64,000 nucleotides of DNA from CAIKMD01 sp963702925. GTDB taxonomy: Bacteria; Pseudomonadota; Alphaproteobacteria; ATCC43930; CGMCC-115725. The stretch spans positions 4,154,001 through 4,218,000 of the forward strand of contig OY969771.1 of the NCBI GenBank assembly GCA_963702925.1, written 5' to 3'. This document shows positions 25,834-35,577 of this stretch, piece after piece. Within the stretch, counting starts at the first letter, position 1; each line of letters begins with the position of its first letter. The position numbers and the translations under genes were made by a program. The notes beneath the pieces are model-generated. The model did not search any database, was not told the DNA's origin, and saw only the letters and a program-made list of their open reading frames with translations.

Positions 25834-27177
25834 TTACATCGCGCGCACGCGCGTGAGGAAGCCGTCGACTTCACGCTTCAGGATTTCAGCTTGTTGCGAC
25901 AGGTCGACGGCCGAGTCACGCGCGTCATTCGCCATGCGTCCGGTTTCCGACGAGGCTGAGGTGATCTGGACAATGTGATTGGTAACGCCCTGCGTACCGC
26001 GCGCCGCGTCCTGAACGCTGTGCGAGATGCCTTGCGTCGTGTTCCTTTGTTGGGCCGTGTCCACCTCGATGCCGGTCATGATTTGGCTGATTTCCGTGAC
26101 ACTGCTCGAAATGCCGTCAATGGCTTGGCGCGCTTCGGCGGTGATGCCCTGGATATCGGCGATCTGCGTCGAAATCTCTTCGGTGGCTTTGCTGGTTTGG
26201 TTGGCGAGGTTTTTGACCTCCGAGGCGACCACGGCAAAGCCTTTGCCTGCTTCACCGGCCCGCGCCGCTTCGATCGTCGCGTTGAGCGCCAGAAGATTGG
26301 TTTGCGACGCGATCGCCTGAACCAGCTGCACCACCGCGCCGATTTTCTCGGCGACCTCGGAGAGCGTGTGAATGGTCTCGCTGGTCTTCCGCGCTTGCGA
26401 GGCTGCCCCTTCGGCGCGCTGCGTGGCATTGCTGACGCGGTGACTGATGGTGCCGATGGAGGTCGTCATTTCCTCGGTGGATGCCGCAACGGTCTGGACG
26501 CTCGTGCTGGCCTGGCTGGCGGCGGACGCAACGGCGGTCGCTTTGGTGGTCGTGTCGTTGGCCACATGGGACAAGGTTTCCGCATTGCTCTTCAGCCGAA
26601 CGGCCGAAGAGGCAACGCTGTTGACGACATTGGTCACCAAGGCGTTGAAGCCGCGAATTTCCTCGTCGAGATGGCGCGACCGCTCGCTTTGCCGTTCCGC
26701 TTCCTGCAATTGCTGCTTGGTCAGGCGTTGGCGCTCGATCCCATTGGTCTTGAACACGTCGAGCGCGGCGGCGAGGACGCCGATTTCGTTCTTTTTTCCG
26801 AGGCCCGGAATCGGCGTTTCGTATTTCTGATCGGCAATCCGCCGCATAGCGTCGACGATGGTGTCCAACGGCCCGAGAATGCCGTTGCGCAAGGCAAAGA
26901 ATGTCACGGTGCAGACGGTCAGCGCGACCACCGCGATCGCGACACAAGACATCAAGAAGAACGAATACGCCGCTTGCGCCTGCTGATATATCTGAACCGC
27001 GTTGTCGTGGGCAGGACCGCTGAGCGACGCGAAGTCGTTGGAAAGACTGGTCAGCTCGTTGTTCAGATAGAGAACGGCCACAAACCCGGCGCCACCGCCG
27101 ACGGCCAGCAATCCCAAGAATGCCGCCGCGACGGCCCCGACGAGAAAGCGAATGGAGAGATTGCTGTTGTTAAACAT
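25834..27177 (-). CDS. Methyl-accepting chemotaxis protein
   Basis: A 447-aa chemoreceptor of the inner membrane. A first helix (FLVGAVAAAFLGLLAVGG), a very short periplasmic loop of about 40 residues and a second helix (FFLMSCVAIAVVALTVCTV) are followed by a HAMP domain (GPLDTIVDAMRRIADQKYE) and a long coiled signalling domain. The kinase-control tip has the invariant sequence QTNLLALNATIEAARAGE. The small external loop suggests sensing within the membrane or through a partner, not a classical ligand domain. No other che genes lie in the window. Confidence 0.93.
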   Translation of the reverse strand: MFNNSNLSIRFLVGAVAAAFLGLLAVGGGAGFVAVLYLNNELTSLSNDFASLSGPAHDNAVQIYQQAQAAYSFFLMSCVAIAVVALTVCTVTFFALRNGILGPLDTIVDAMRRIADQKYETPIPGLGKKNEIGVLAAALDVFKTNGIERQRLTKQQLQEAERQSERSRHLDEEIRGFNALVTNVVNSVASSAVRLKSNAETLSHVANDTTTKATAVASAASQASTSVQTVAASTEEMTTSIGTISHRVSNATQRAEGAASQARKTSETIHTLSEVAEKIGAVVQLVQAIASQTNLLALNATIEAARAGEAGKGFAVVASEVKNLANQTSKATEEISTQIADIQGITAEARQAIDGISSSVTEISQIMTGIEVDTAQQRNTTQGISHSVQDAARGTQGVTNHIVQITSASSETGRMANDARDSAVDLSQQAEILKREVDGFLTRVRAM

Positions 27178-27425
27178 CGTCTCGGCTTAAAGGGACAGGG
27201 GTCGGCGCCTGACACCGTTTCTCGGTCATAAAGCACAATAATCGGTTAAAAGTCGCCGATTTGGCCCCCTAACTCGTCCCGTGGGGAACGCGCAGGCTAT
27301 TGATAAAAGTGCATAAGTCGCCCGGATTTCGTTGCGACATTTCGACCGGCCCACCTTGAAAAGCAGGGCCTCCTTCGCCTCGGGGCGCAATCTCGTCTTT
27401 ACCATTCGCGGCTAGGCTCGATCGT

Positions 27426-29108
27426 ATGACCGAGATCGCGCTCGCCGCGGAGAGAGAAAACGGCTATCGCCCCAAGCGTCTGAAGCCGTGCCTTCTCGGT
27501 ACCGGCGTCAGTATGCTGGCGCTTTATCTTGCCGGCCCGGCGGTCGGCGATTTTTCGCGATGGTTTCATGGCTCGGCCTTCCCGCAGACCGGGTCCTTGC
27601 TGGCGCTGGCGATCGTGCTGGGGCTTCTCGGCGTAAGCCTTCTGCTGTTCTTGAGCGCGTTGCGCGGACTGCCGCGTCTGGCCGCCGTGCGCGACGGCAT
27701 CGAGCTCGAAACCCTGTTCGGCACGAAATGGGCGAACTGGAACAGTCTCGACGCATTCGAGCTGAAGCGCGCCCATGCCGGACCTGTTCTCCGCCGCGCA
27801 TTCTCCGCTCGCGCCCGCATCGTCGGCGCGGCGGTCAGCGGCAATCTCCTGGGCAAAAGCCAACTCACTTTGCCGGATGCCTTCCAAACGCCGCTGGCTG
27901 CCATCGTCGGCGAGCTCAATATGCAGCGCGCGCGTTCGCTGGGGCTTTCGCCGGCGTTTGCCGCGACGCCGGCAAGCGAGGACGAGGAAGCGCGTTTCGG
28001 CCTTGCCGGTTTCAAGATTCCGTTCCTCACCCTCGGCATGCTTGCGCTCTTGGCCCTGGTTTTCATAGCGGAACAGATTTTCGCGATCGAGCCGACGGGA
28101 CCCTTGTTACGAGTAAGCAGCGCGACCAGGCTGGCCCTTGGCGGGCTGAGCTGGCGCGTCGTTATCACGAATGGCGAATGGTATCGGCTATTCACCGCGC
28201 CGCTGTTGCATGGCGATGCAACTCACCTTGCTGGCAATGCTGTCGCCTTGCTCATGGTTGGGGTGCTGCTCGAGCGCGTGGTCGGGCGCTTGTGGTTCTT
28301 CGCGCTGTTCTTCATCAGCGCCATCGGCGGTGGGCTCGTGTCTTTGGCCGCCAATCCCGCCGCGATGGTTTCGATCGGTGCCTCGGGCGCGATCATGGGG
28401 TTATGCGCGGCGGCATTTCTGAGCAGTTTCCGTTTGCCAGCCGGCACCGCGTCGCGTTCGCGCATGCAGATCCGCGCGGTGCTGGTTTTGATCCCGTCGC
28501 TGCTGCCGCTTGCGGCGGGGGGTGCGGGAGATCAGATCGATTATGGCGCGCATCTCGGCGGCGCGCTGAGCGGCACCTTGGCGATGTTCGTGCTGCTGGA
28601 GCACTGGCCGGATACGTCGCGCCTGCCGGCGTGGGGCCATGCCGCCGCCAATCTCGCGGTGATCGGCTTTATTGTGATCGCGGCGAGCGCCGCCGCGGTC
28701 GCCGGCAATTACGGCAAATATCAGGTGCTGGCCGGGCTTATTCCCGAGGATCGCGTGCCGACAACCGAAGCCGACGCAGAGCGCGATGCCGCGTCGCTGG
28801 CGACGCTTTTCCCGCAGGATCCGCGCGCGCATCTCTATCTTGCGGCCAATCTCGCTTCAGGCCATGCCGATGCGGCCGCCGAACGCGAACTGCGCACCGC
28901 GTTGAAGCAGGCGCAGGATCTACGTTTCTTCTTCCTCGGCCCGCAGCTCGAGAATGCAATCCGGGTCGTGCTCGCCGCGGTTTTGCTCGACGAAGGAAGA
29001 CAACCCGAAGCACGCGAAGCGGCGCAAGCGCTCTGCCGCGCGCCCGAGGCCGAAAGGCCGCCCGAGGAGCTGCGCAAGATGCTGGTCGACCAGCACCTCT
29101 GCGATTAG
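27426..29108 (+). CDS. Rhomboid-family intramembrane serine protease with long extensions
   Basis: 560 aa. The rhomboid core starts with a HGDATHLAGNA segment and carries the nucleophile Ser320 in SIGASGAIMG and the partner His376 in YGAHLGGAL, so catalytic residues are present. Before it lie two extra N-terminal helices and a cytoplasmic domain of about 110 residues (DGIELETLFGTKW). After it, a final helix leads to a soluble C-terminal region of about 110 residues (DPRAHLYLAANLASGHADAA and repeats of similar helices) that looks TPR-like. Typical bacterial rhomboids are about 200-300 aa. The substrate is unknown. Confidence 0.88.
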   Translation: MTEIALAAERENGYRPKRLKPCLLGTGVSMLALYLAGPAVGDFSRWFHGSAFPQTGSLLALAIVLGLLGVSLLLFLSALRGLPRLAAVRDGIELETLFGTKWANWNSLDAFELKRAHAGPVLRRAFSARARIVGAAVSGNLLGKSQLTLPDAFQTPLAAIVGELNMQRARSLGLSPAFAATPASEDEEARFGLAGFKIPFLTLGMLALLALVFIAEQIFAIEPTGPLLRVSSATRLALGGLSWRVVITNGEWYRLFTAPLLHGDATHLAGNAVALLMVGVLLERVVGRLWFFALFFISAIGGGLVSLAANPAAMVSIGASGAIMGLCAAAFLSSFRLPAGTASRSRMQIRAVLVLIPSLLPLAAGGAGDQIDYGAHLGGALSGTLAMFVLLEHWPDTSRLPAWGHAAANLAVIGFIVIAASAAAVAGNYGKYQVLAGLIPEDRVPTTEADAERDAASLATLFPQDPRAHLYLAANLASGHADAAAERELRTALKQAQDLRFFFLGPQLENAIRVVLAAVLLDEGRQPEAREAAQALCRAPEAERPPEELRKMLVDQHLCD

Positions 29109-29120
29109 ACGGCCGCGCGA

Positions 29121-30476
29121 TTAGACGATCGCCAGCGCGCCGCGCCGCGCTCGGCGCAACAACAGCACGATCATCGCCAAGGCCAGCGTCATCAGCCCGG
29201 CCGTCGCCGTGCCGAGTGCAAAGCCGAGCGCCTGCGGGCCGGTGAAGAAATGGTCGGAGATGACCGCGACCAAGGTCGGCCCGAAACCCAGCCCGAGCAA
29301 GGTGAACACGAGGAGATAGACCGCCGTGACCTTGCCCATCAGGCGTTGCGGCGTAAGCTGGGCGAGAATGCTCGAGCCGACTGGCTGATAGGCGCCGGCG
29401 ACCAGGAGTTGCGTGCCCAGGGCGAAAAACATCTCGCCCACGCCGGGCACGATCGGCGCCGCGATTCCCAAAGGAATGAAGATCACCGTCACCCATATCC
29501 CGACCACAGCGGCGGCGTCCTCCCGCCCACGCTTCAGCAGCACGTCGATCGCGTGTCCGCCGCACCATGCGCCGAGCGGCGCGCAGATTAGCAAGCAGCC
29601 GCCGAAGAACAGGCCGATCTGCTGCGGCGGCAATTGCCAGGTGCGGGCGATGATGGTCGGCATCCACGAGCCATAGGTGGTGGCCACGCCGAAGAAGCAC
29701 GTGACCCAGGTCGCGAGCGGCACATAGGCGCGCCACTGTACCTTGATATGCGCCAGCGCCTCGGCGAAGCGCACGCCGGACTCTTTCGCGCCAAGGCCTC
29801 GCGCTGGCTCGCGGAAGGTGAGCAGCAGCAGCGAGAGCGGGAAGCCGGCCAAGCCGATCAGCACCAGAACCGCTTGCCAAGGCCGCATCGTGCCGACCCA
29901 AGGCAGCGCCTTCAACGCGCCCGATCCGATGAAGCCGAGCAGCGCGCCGGTGAGCATGACCGCCGCGGCTGCGCCGATATAGGTGCCGGCCGCGAAGATG
30001 CCGAAAGCACGGCCGCGCTTTTCGGGCGGGAACGCGTCGCGGATCAAAGAATAGGAAGCGGGCGTCAGCGCCGCCTCGCCGACGCCGACGCCGCAGCGCC
30101 CGAGAAAGAGCTGCCAATAGGTATTCGCCAGGCCGCAGCTAACCGTCATGCTCGACCACAGCACGATGCCGACGCCCATGATGGTGCGGCGCGACATGCG
30201 GTCGACGAGATAGCCGGCCGGCAGGCCCAGAACGGCGTAGAAAGAGGCAAAGGACAGGCCGAGCAACAGGCTCATCTCGGTATCGGTCATGCCGAGATCC
30301 TGCTTGATCGGGCCGACCATCAGGATCAACGCGCTGCGATCGATCTGCGCGTAGATGTAAAGCAAGGTCAACACGCAGGCCATATACCATTGGCGCGCGG
30401 AGACGCGTTGTCCGGCAAGCCCGGATGCGCCGGCAAAGCGCGTACCGAGATCGAGTTGCTGCTGTTCGATGCTCAT
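29121..30476 (-). CDS. MFS transporter (Spinster/anion-symporter-like)
   Basis: 451 aa, 12 predicted helices. Helix 1 has QIDRSALILMVGPIKQDLG, a pattern typical of the MFS_1 transporters related to spinster and hexuronate families. The loop 2-3 motif is GYLVDRMSRRTIM; FPPEKRGRAFGIFAAGTYIGA is the equivalent loop later on. GGGAGGGAAC before ATG 30476 fixes the start and excludes the 45-residue upstream extension. It converges with the rhomboid gene, 12 nt apart. The substrate is probably an organic anion, by family only. Confidence 0.85.
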   Translation of the reverse strand: MSIEQQQLDLGTRFAGASGLAGQRVSARQWYMACVLTLLYIYAQIDRSALILMVGPIKQDLGMTDTEMSLLLGLSFASFYAVLGLPAGYLVDRMSRRTIMGVGIVLWSSMTVSCGLANTYWQLFLGRCGVGVGEAALTPASYSLIRDAFPPEKRGRAFGIFAAGTYIGAAAAVMLTGALLGFIGSGALKALPWVGTMRPWQAVLVLIGLAGFPLSLLLLTFREPARGLGAKESGVRFAEALAHIKVQWRAYVPLATWVTCFFGVATTYGSWMPTIIARTWQLPPQQIGLFFGGCLLICAPLGAWCGGHAIDVLLKRGREDAAAVVGIWVTVIFIPLGIAAPIVPGVGEMFFALGTQLLVAGAYQPVGSSILAQLTPQRLMGKVTAVYLLVFTLLGLGFGPTLVAVISDHFFTGPQALGFALGTATAGLMTLALAMIVLLLRRARRGALAIV

Positions 30477-30649
30477 GGCGTTCCCTCCCTGCTGCCCTTG
30501 CGGTGCTTCGCGGCACCTCTTCGTGGGGCGATGCCTGCCAGTATCCCATAGGGAGGCTTTGGCCGCCACGCCCAGGATGCGCCCGGCCCGCCTCGCCAAA
30601 TTCCATGCCATTGATTAAGGTCGGGCGGGGTTTTGTTTGGAGGACGCTT

Positions 30650-30901
30650 ATGGACGACGTCTACGCTTATTATCCTTCGTTCCCGGTTCTGGTGGTTCTG
30701 ATCTCCCTTTGGATCGCGCTCGCGGTCGGCAACGGCTTCATCGCCCGCGCGCTCGGTAAGCATGTCGCGCTCTGGGTGGTGTTGTCGCTCGTTCCCGTGG
30801 TGAATTACTTCTTCTATATCTACATCGCTTATTCGGTGGTGCTGGGCGTCCTCTACAAGCTGAATGCCATCCAGGCCCGTATGGGCGCGATCGATACCTG
30901 A
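30650..30901 (+). CDS. Small two-helix membrane protein (83 aa)
   Basis: TTTGGAGG stands directly before ATG 30650. Two hydrophobic helices are visible: FPVLVVLISLWIALAVGNGF and HVALWVVLSLVPVVNYFFYI. A short amphipathic tail with KLNAIQARMG follows. There is no signal peptide and no Cys. It resembles the small membrane proteins of unknown function that accompany transporters. Divergent from the MFS gene. Confidence 0.65.
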   Translation: MDDVYAYYPSFPVLVVLISLWIALAVGNGFIARALGKHVALWVVLSLVPVVNYFFYIYIAYSVVLGVLYKLNAIQARMGAIDT

Positions 30902-31115
30902 GCGCACGATCGTTAATTTCCCCCCGATCTCGATGAGATGAGTCTTTTCCGGCGGGGATGCCGGCAATACCGGCGTCCTATCTAACAAAGAACGCGCCTG
31001 GGCGCCGTTTTGCCGGGGTCGGCAAGACGGCGAGAACCCGATGCGCGAGGATCGAGATCGAGGAAGCTGCGATCGACCATCAGGGCTCGATCCAGCTGGC
31101 AAAGGGGGGGGCACG

Positions 31116-32435
31116 ATGAATCCGCAACGATTCTGTTCACGATGCTTGGGCGCGTGCCTGTTCGCCGTCGCGCTCGCTGTCGCGATCGCACCGAATTGCG
31201 CCCGCGCTCAGGCGCCGGCGCATCATCCGACCATCAAATATTTCGCGGTGGGGCCGGATCAGAAGCTGAATTATCCCAGCACGCTGCAGACCCTGCCCGA
31301 CGAGCACACCACTTTCATCCCGCCGCAAGGCCGAGATGGCTTTCCGCCGGCACCGGGCGATGACAGCTATCTCATCTTCGCGGCGAGCCTGATCAGCGGC
31401 GGAACCGGCGGGACAGTGGTTTTGGAAAGCCACGATCTGACGAATTTCGATTTCGCCTATGCGCGCGGCTACAATCAGCAGGTGATGGCGCCGCCGCTGA
31501 AGTTCACGGTCTGCGATCCGGCCTTTGATGCCGAATTCGACGAGAATTACGCGGCGTCCGGCACGGTGGTGAAGGACCCGACCCGGGCGCCAGGCAATCT
31601 CATGATGTTCTACGAGGCAGAAAACCACTGTCCTGGCGGGGTTTGGCAGCAGCCTTACTACGCCACGATCGGCTTCGCGCGGTCATCCGACAATGGCCGG
31701 ACCTGGCCCGCGCCGGTCGACAGCGAATTCGGCGGGAAGGACCGCTATCCGGTGCTCAAATTGACCGCGCCCGAACCGGCGAGCGAGCCGTCGCCGGCGC
31801 CGATGGGCAATGCGATCCCGGCTGCGATCGTCGACAAGGACTATGTCTATGTTACCTACGCCGCGCCGCAGGGCCCCGGGGCCACGTCCGACGGGCTGTT
31901 CCGGATTGCGCGCGCCAAGCTTGATAACGACGATCACGCGTTCGGCGACGACGATCGCGGCCATGACGGCGATCATCGCCTGCACTTCATGAAATGGTAC
32001 AACGGCGCGTTCAGCGAGCCCGGGATCGGCGGCAATGACAGCGGCTTCCTGCCCGAGCGTGGTTGTCCCGGCTATCAGGCCATGGCCTCGATCACGCGCA
32101 ATGACGATCTCGGCCTCTATCTTCTGACCTATATCTGCGTGTCGACCAATCCGGCCGGCGTCGCCGCTTGGTATTATTCGACCGCGACCAGCCTCGATCT
32201 TCAGGATTGGTCGCCGCCGCAGATGATCCTCAACTCGCAATTCCCGATCACGACGCCATGTCCCGGTCTGACGAGCGGCGGGCAATTCGACGGTTGGTAT
32301 CCCTCCTTTGTGTCGCTTGGAGCCGAGGCCGGCCACACCAAGACGACGGGACGTGTCTTCTTCATGAATGGCTGCGATACCGGCCTGAACCGCTCCTTCA
32401 TGTCGCGCGGGTTCCTGATCGCGACCGGACCGTAG
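31116..32435 (+). CDS. Secreted Asp-box (sialidase/glycosidase-fold) protein
   Basis: A 439-aa secreted protein with a signal peptide (FAVALAVAIAPNCARAQ). The body is beta-rich and contains an Asp-box, SSDNGRTW, the hallmark turn of sialidase-type beta-propellers. Similar blades recur (DDSYLIFAASLI, YVYVTYAAPQG, LGLYLLTYICV). Several Cys and a DDDRGHDGDHR loop are present. The ATG at 31116 follows a GGGGGGG run. A glycan or polymer ligand is plausible; catalytic residues cannot be assigned. Confidence 0.65.
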   Translation: MNPQRFCSRCLGACLFAVALAVAIAPNCARAQAPAHHPTIKYFAVGPDQKLNYPSTLQTLPDEHTTFIPPQGRDGFPPAPGDDSYLIFAASLISGGTGGTVVLESHDLTNFDFAYARGYNQQVMAPPLKFTVCDPAFDAEFDENYAASGTVVKDPTRAPGNLMMFYEAENHCPGGVWQQPYYATIGFARSSDNGRTWPAPVDSEFGGKDRYPVLKLTAPEPASEPSPAPMGNAIPAAIVDKDYVYVTYAAPQGPGATSDGLFRIARAKLDNDDHAFGDDDRGHDGDHRLHFMKWYNGAFSEPGIGGNDSGFLPERGCPGYQAMASITRNDDLGLYLLTYICVSTNPAGVAAWYYSTATSLDLQDWSPPQMILNSQFPITTPCPGLTSGGQFDGWYPSFVSLGAEAGHTKTTGRVFFMNGCDTGLNRSFMSRGFLIATGP

Positions 32436-32500
32436 CCGCGCTGCCGGCGCCGCCTTCGGCCTCCCGTTGCATGGTAGGCGGCGTCGGCTAAGTTGTCGGC

Positions 32501-34102
32501 GTGGCGAAGCTCGACATCCTTATCCGCGGCGGGCAGGTGATCGACGGCACCGGAGCGGCCGCAATCGAGGCCGATGTCGCAATCGATGCAGGCCGCATCC
32601 TTGCGGTTGGGCCGCGGCTTTTGCACGACGCGGCGCATGTGATCGATGCGCGCGGCCAGGTGGTGGCGCCGGGATTCATCGACATCAAGACGCATTCCGA
32701 CTGGACCTTGCCCTTGAACCCGAAGGCCGAAAGCAAGATCCGCCAAGGCGTCACCACCGAAGTCATCGGCCATTGCGGCTATTCCTGCGCACCCGCTTTG
32801 CCGGGCAAGGCTAGGCTGCTGAAGGATTACCTCTCGCCGAGCGCGCCGTGGCTGAGCTTCGTCGATCAAAGCTTTGCCGATTATCTCGGCGCTTTTCCGG
32901 CGACCTCGACCAATGTCGTGCCGCTGGTGGGCCACAACACGCTGCGCCTGATGGTGATGGGACTCGCAAACCGTGTCGCCACGAGCGACGAGATCGCGCA
33001 AATGGAGGCGCTGATCGAGGAAGCGCTCGCCGCCGGCGCGGTCGGCCTGTCGACCGGCCTGTTCACCCCGCCGGGGGCTTTCGCCTCGACCGAGGAGATC
33101 GTTGCCCTGGCGAAGATCGTGCGCGCCAAAGGCGGGCTTTACTTCACCCATCTCCGCGACGAAGCGAACCATGTCTTCGACGCGCTCGACGAAGCGATCC
33201 GCATCGGCAGCGAGGCCGACATCCACGTCCAAATCGTGCATATGAAGCTGTCGGGCCTCGACAATTGGGGCAGGGCCGGGGAGATGCTCGAACGCATCGC
33301 CGCGGCGCGCGGGCAGGGTATCGCGATCGATTGCGACCAATATCCCTATACTGCGGCGAGCAATCCCTTGAAGAATCTCCTGCCGCGCTGGGTTCAGAGC
33401 GACAAGATCGAGGAGATGCAGGCGCGCCTTGCCGATCGCGAGAACCGCGCGCGCATCCGTTCGGAGATCGCGGCGCAGGGGTTCAACAATTTCGGCCGCA
33501 TCAAGGATTGGGAGGCGATCCGGATTTCGGTGAGCCCGCATCAAGCGCAGTTTGCGGGCCGAACCATTGCCGAGTTGGCGCGCGAGCGCGGCGTCGATGG
33601 GCTCGATTGCGTCTGCGATTATCTGATCGCGGATCGCTGCGCCACCCGGGTCCTTGTCAATTCCATCAGCGAAGACGATATCCGAACGATGATCCAATCG
33701 CCGATGGTGTGCGTCGGCTCGGATGGCAATTGCGTGGCGCCTTACGGGGTCACCGGGCAAGGCATGCCGCATCCGCGCTTCTACGGCACTTTTCCGCGCA
33801 TCATCGGCCATTATTGCCAAGAGCTGCATTTGATCGACCTGCCGCGCGCGATCTGGAAGATGACCGGCGCCTCGGCCAAGGCGCTCGGCTTTGCCGACCG
33901 CGAACTCTTGAAACCGGGCTACGCGGCCGATGTGACGATCTTCGATCCGGCCGGGTTCCGCGAGCGCGCGACCTATCAAAAGCCGCACCAATACCCGGCC
34001 GGATCTTCGACGACGGTGCTGGTCAACGGCGTCGTGACGGTGGATCATGCCGAACATACCGGCGCGCTCGCGGGCAAGCTGTTGAGGCGCGCGCTGCATT
34101 AG
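32501..34102 (+). CDS. N-acyl-D-amino-acid deacylase-type amidohydrolase
   Basis: 533 aa. Begins ILIRGGQVIDGTGAAAIEADVAID, the small beta-domain of the D-aminoacylase family, and proceeds to APGFIDIKTHSDW, a GHCGYSCAP loop with the metal-bridging Cys, YFTHLRDEA, QIVHMKLSG and CVGSDGN with the catalytic Asp. The first His of the usual H-x-H is Lys here (KTH), so the second metal site may be altered. The family removes acyl groups from N-acyl-D-amino acids. GTG start at 32501 with a weak ribosome site. Glutathione reductase follows after 11 nt. Confidence 0.85.
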   Translation: MAKLDILIRGGQVIDGTGAAAIEADVAIDAGRILAVGPRLLHDAAHVIDARGQVVAPGFIDIKTHSDWTLPLNPKAESKIRQGVTTEVIGHCGYSCAPALPGKARLLKDYLSPSAPWLSFVDQSFADYLGAFPATSTNVVPLVGHNTLRLMVMGLANRVATSDEIAQMEALIEEALAAGAVGLSTGLFTPPGAFASTEEIVALAKIVRAKGGLYFTHLRDEANHVFDALDEAIRIGSEADIHVQIVHMKLSGLDNWGRAGEMLERIAAARGQGIAIDCDQYPYTAASNPLKNLLPRWVQSDKIEEMQARLADRENRARIRSEIAAQGFNNFGRIKDWEAIRISVSPHQAQFAGRTIAELARERGVDGLDCVCDYLIADRCATRVLVNSISEDDIRTMIQSPMVCVGSDGNCVAPYGVTGQGMPHPRFYGTFPRIIGHYCQELHLIDLPRAIWKMTGASAKALGFADRELLKPGYAADVTIFDPAGFRERATYQKPHQYPAGSSTTVLVNGVVTVDHAEHTGALAGKLLRRALH

Positions 34103-34113
34103 GAGCCAGTTTC

Positions 34114-35490
34114 ATGCCGCAATACGATTTCGACCTTTTCACCATCGGCGCGGGATCGGGCGGGGTGGCGGCGTCGCGCCGCGCCGGCTCTTACGGCGTG
34201 CGCGTGGGCATTTGCGAGGATAGCCGCTTCGGCGGCACGTGCGTTATTCGCGGCTGCGTGCCGAAGAAACTGCTGGTTTACGGCGCGTCCTTCGCCGATG
34301 CCTTCGCCGACGCTTCCGGTTATGGTTGGACGGTGCCGACCCCGCGCTTCGATTGGGGCACGCTCATCGCCAACAAGAACAAGGAGATCGACCGGCTCGA
34401 AGGCATCTACCGCAAGATGCTGAAGGATGCGGGCTGCACGGCGTTCGAAGCGCGCGGGCGGATCGTCGATCCGCACACCATCGAGGTCGGCGGGAAGCGC
34501 GTGACGGCGGCGAACATCCTGGTCGCAACCGGCGCCTGGCCCGAGCTGCCTGCTATCCCCGGCATCGAGCACGCGATCACCTCGAACGAGGCGCTCGATC
34601 TGCCGTCTCTGCCCAAACAAATCGCGATCGTCGGCGGCGGCTATATCGCGGTCGAGTTCGCCGGCATCTTCGCGGGTGTGGGTGCGGAAGTGATCGAGCT
34701 CATCCGCGCCGATCAAATCTTGCGCGGCTTCGACGAGGACATCCGCGCCAACCTCGCGATCGAAATGAAACAGCGCGGCATCAACATCATGCCGCGCACG
34801 CATGTCACCGAAATCAAGAAGACGCCGCAAGGCTTCGCGCTTTCTCTCCAGTCGGGAGATACGCTCACCTGCGATTGCGTCATGTACGCGACCGGACGCA
34901 AGCCGCACTCGCGCGGCATCGGGCTCGAGGAGGTCGGTGTCACGCTGCGCGCGAACGGTGCCGTTGCGGTCGACGAATGGTCGCGCACCACCGTGCCGCA
35001 TATCTATGCGATCGGCGACGTGACCGACCGGCTCAACCTGACGCCGGTCGCCATCGCTGAAGGCCGCGCTTTGGTCGAGACCTTGTTCCACGACAATCCC
35101 ATGACGATTTCGCACGAAAATGTCGCGACCGCCGTGTTCAGCCAGCCCCCTGTCGGGACGGTGGGGATGACCGAGCGCGCGGCGCGCGAAAAGGGCTTTG
35201 CCGTCGATATCTATCGCACGCGCTTTCGTCCGATGAAGCACACGCTGTCGGGCCGCGAGGAACGGGTCATGATGAAGCTCGTCGTCGATCGCGTGTCGGA
35301 TCGCGTCTTGGGCATTCACATGGTCGGCGCGGACGCGCCCGAGATCATTCAGAGCCTCGCCGTCGCCGTCACCTGCGGCGCGACCAAGAAGCAATTCGAT
35401 CGCACCATGGCCGTCCATCCGACCTCGTCGGAGGAATTCGTCACCTTGCGCGACAAAGTGCCGGAACCCAAGCCTGACGCGGCGGCGTGA
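34114..35490 (+). CDS. gor: Glutathione-disulfide reductase
   Basis: 458 aa. Reduces glutathione disulfide with NADPH in the cytoplasm. The redox-active disulfide is in GGTCVIRGCVPKK, the NADPH-binding motif is VGGGYIAVEFAGI, and the FAD segment is YAIGDVT near the end. The C-terminal HPTSSEEFVTL carries the catalytic His-Glu pair. ATG 34114 follows AGGAG that overlaps the stop of the upstream deacylase gene, so the two are translationally linked. Confidence 0.95.
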   Translation: MPQYDFDLFTIGAGSGGVAASRRAGSYGVRVGICEDSRFGGTCVIRGCVPKKLLVYGASFADAFADASGYGWTVPTPRFDWGTLIANKNKEIDRLEGIYRKMLKDAGCTAFEARGRIVDPHTIEVGGKRVTAANILVATGAWPELPAIPGIEHAITSNEALDLPSLPKQIAIVGGGYIAVEFAGIFAGVGAEVIELIRADQILRGFDEDIRANLAIEMKQRGINIMPRTHVTEIKKTPQGFALSLQSGDTLTCDCVMYATGRKPHSRGIGLEEVGVTLRANGAVAVDEWSRTTVPHIYAIGDVTDRLNLTPVAIAEGRALVETLFHDNPMTISHENVATAVFSQPPVGTVGMTERAAREKGFAVDIYRTRFRPMKHTLSGREERVMMKLVVDRVSDRVLGIHMVGADAPEIIQSLAVAVTCGATKKQFDRTMAVHPTSSEEFVTLRDKVPEPKPDAAA

Positions 35491-35500
35491 AATATAAAAT

Positions 35501-35533
35501 CCCCCGACCGGCGGCGCAGAGGCCGGTCGGGGG
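35501..35533. terminator. Strong hairpin between gor and the porin gene
   Basis: Perfect 11-bp stem (35501-35511 and 35523-35533) with an 11-nt loop. Read on the minus strand it is followed by ATTTTATATTT, a U-rich tail, so it is a good Rho-independent terminator for the porin gene ending at 35578. On the plus strand the tail is poorer, so action on gor is weaker. It lies 10 nt after the gor stop codon. Confidence 0.75.
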
Positions 35534-35577
35534 AAATCCGCCGAATCCGATGCTTCGGCCGTCTCAATGCCACGCGC

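Noticed and set aside
24450..25874. 474-codon open frame antisense to the VOC gene
   Set aside because: Composition is that of a GC shadow, and the plus strand has an obvious repeat-built protein and a ribosome site.
32201..34099. 632-codon open frame antisense to the deacylase gene
   Set aside because: Shadow frame with Arg/His-rich, low-complexity composition; opposite strand carries all family motifs.
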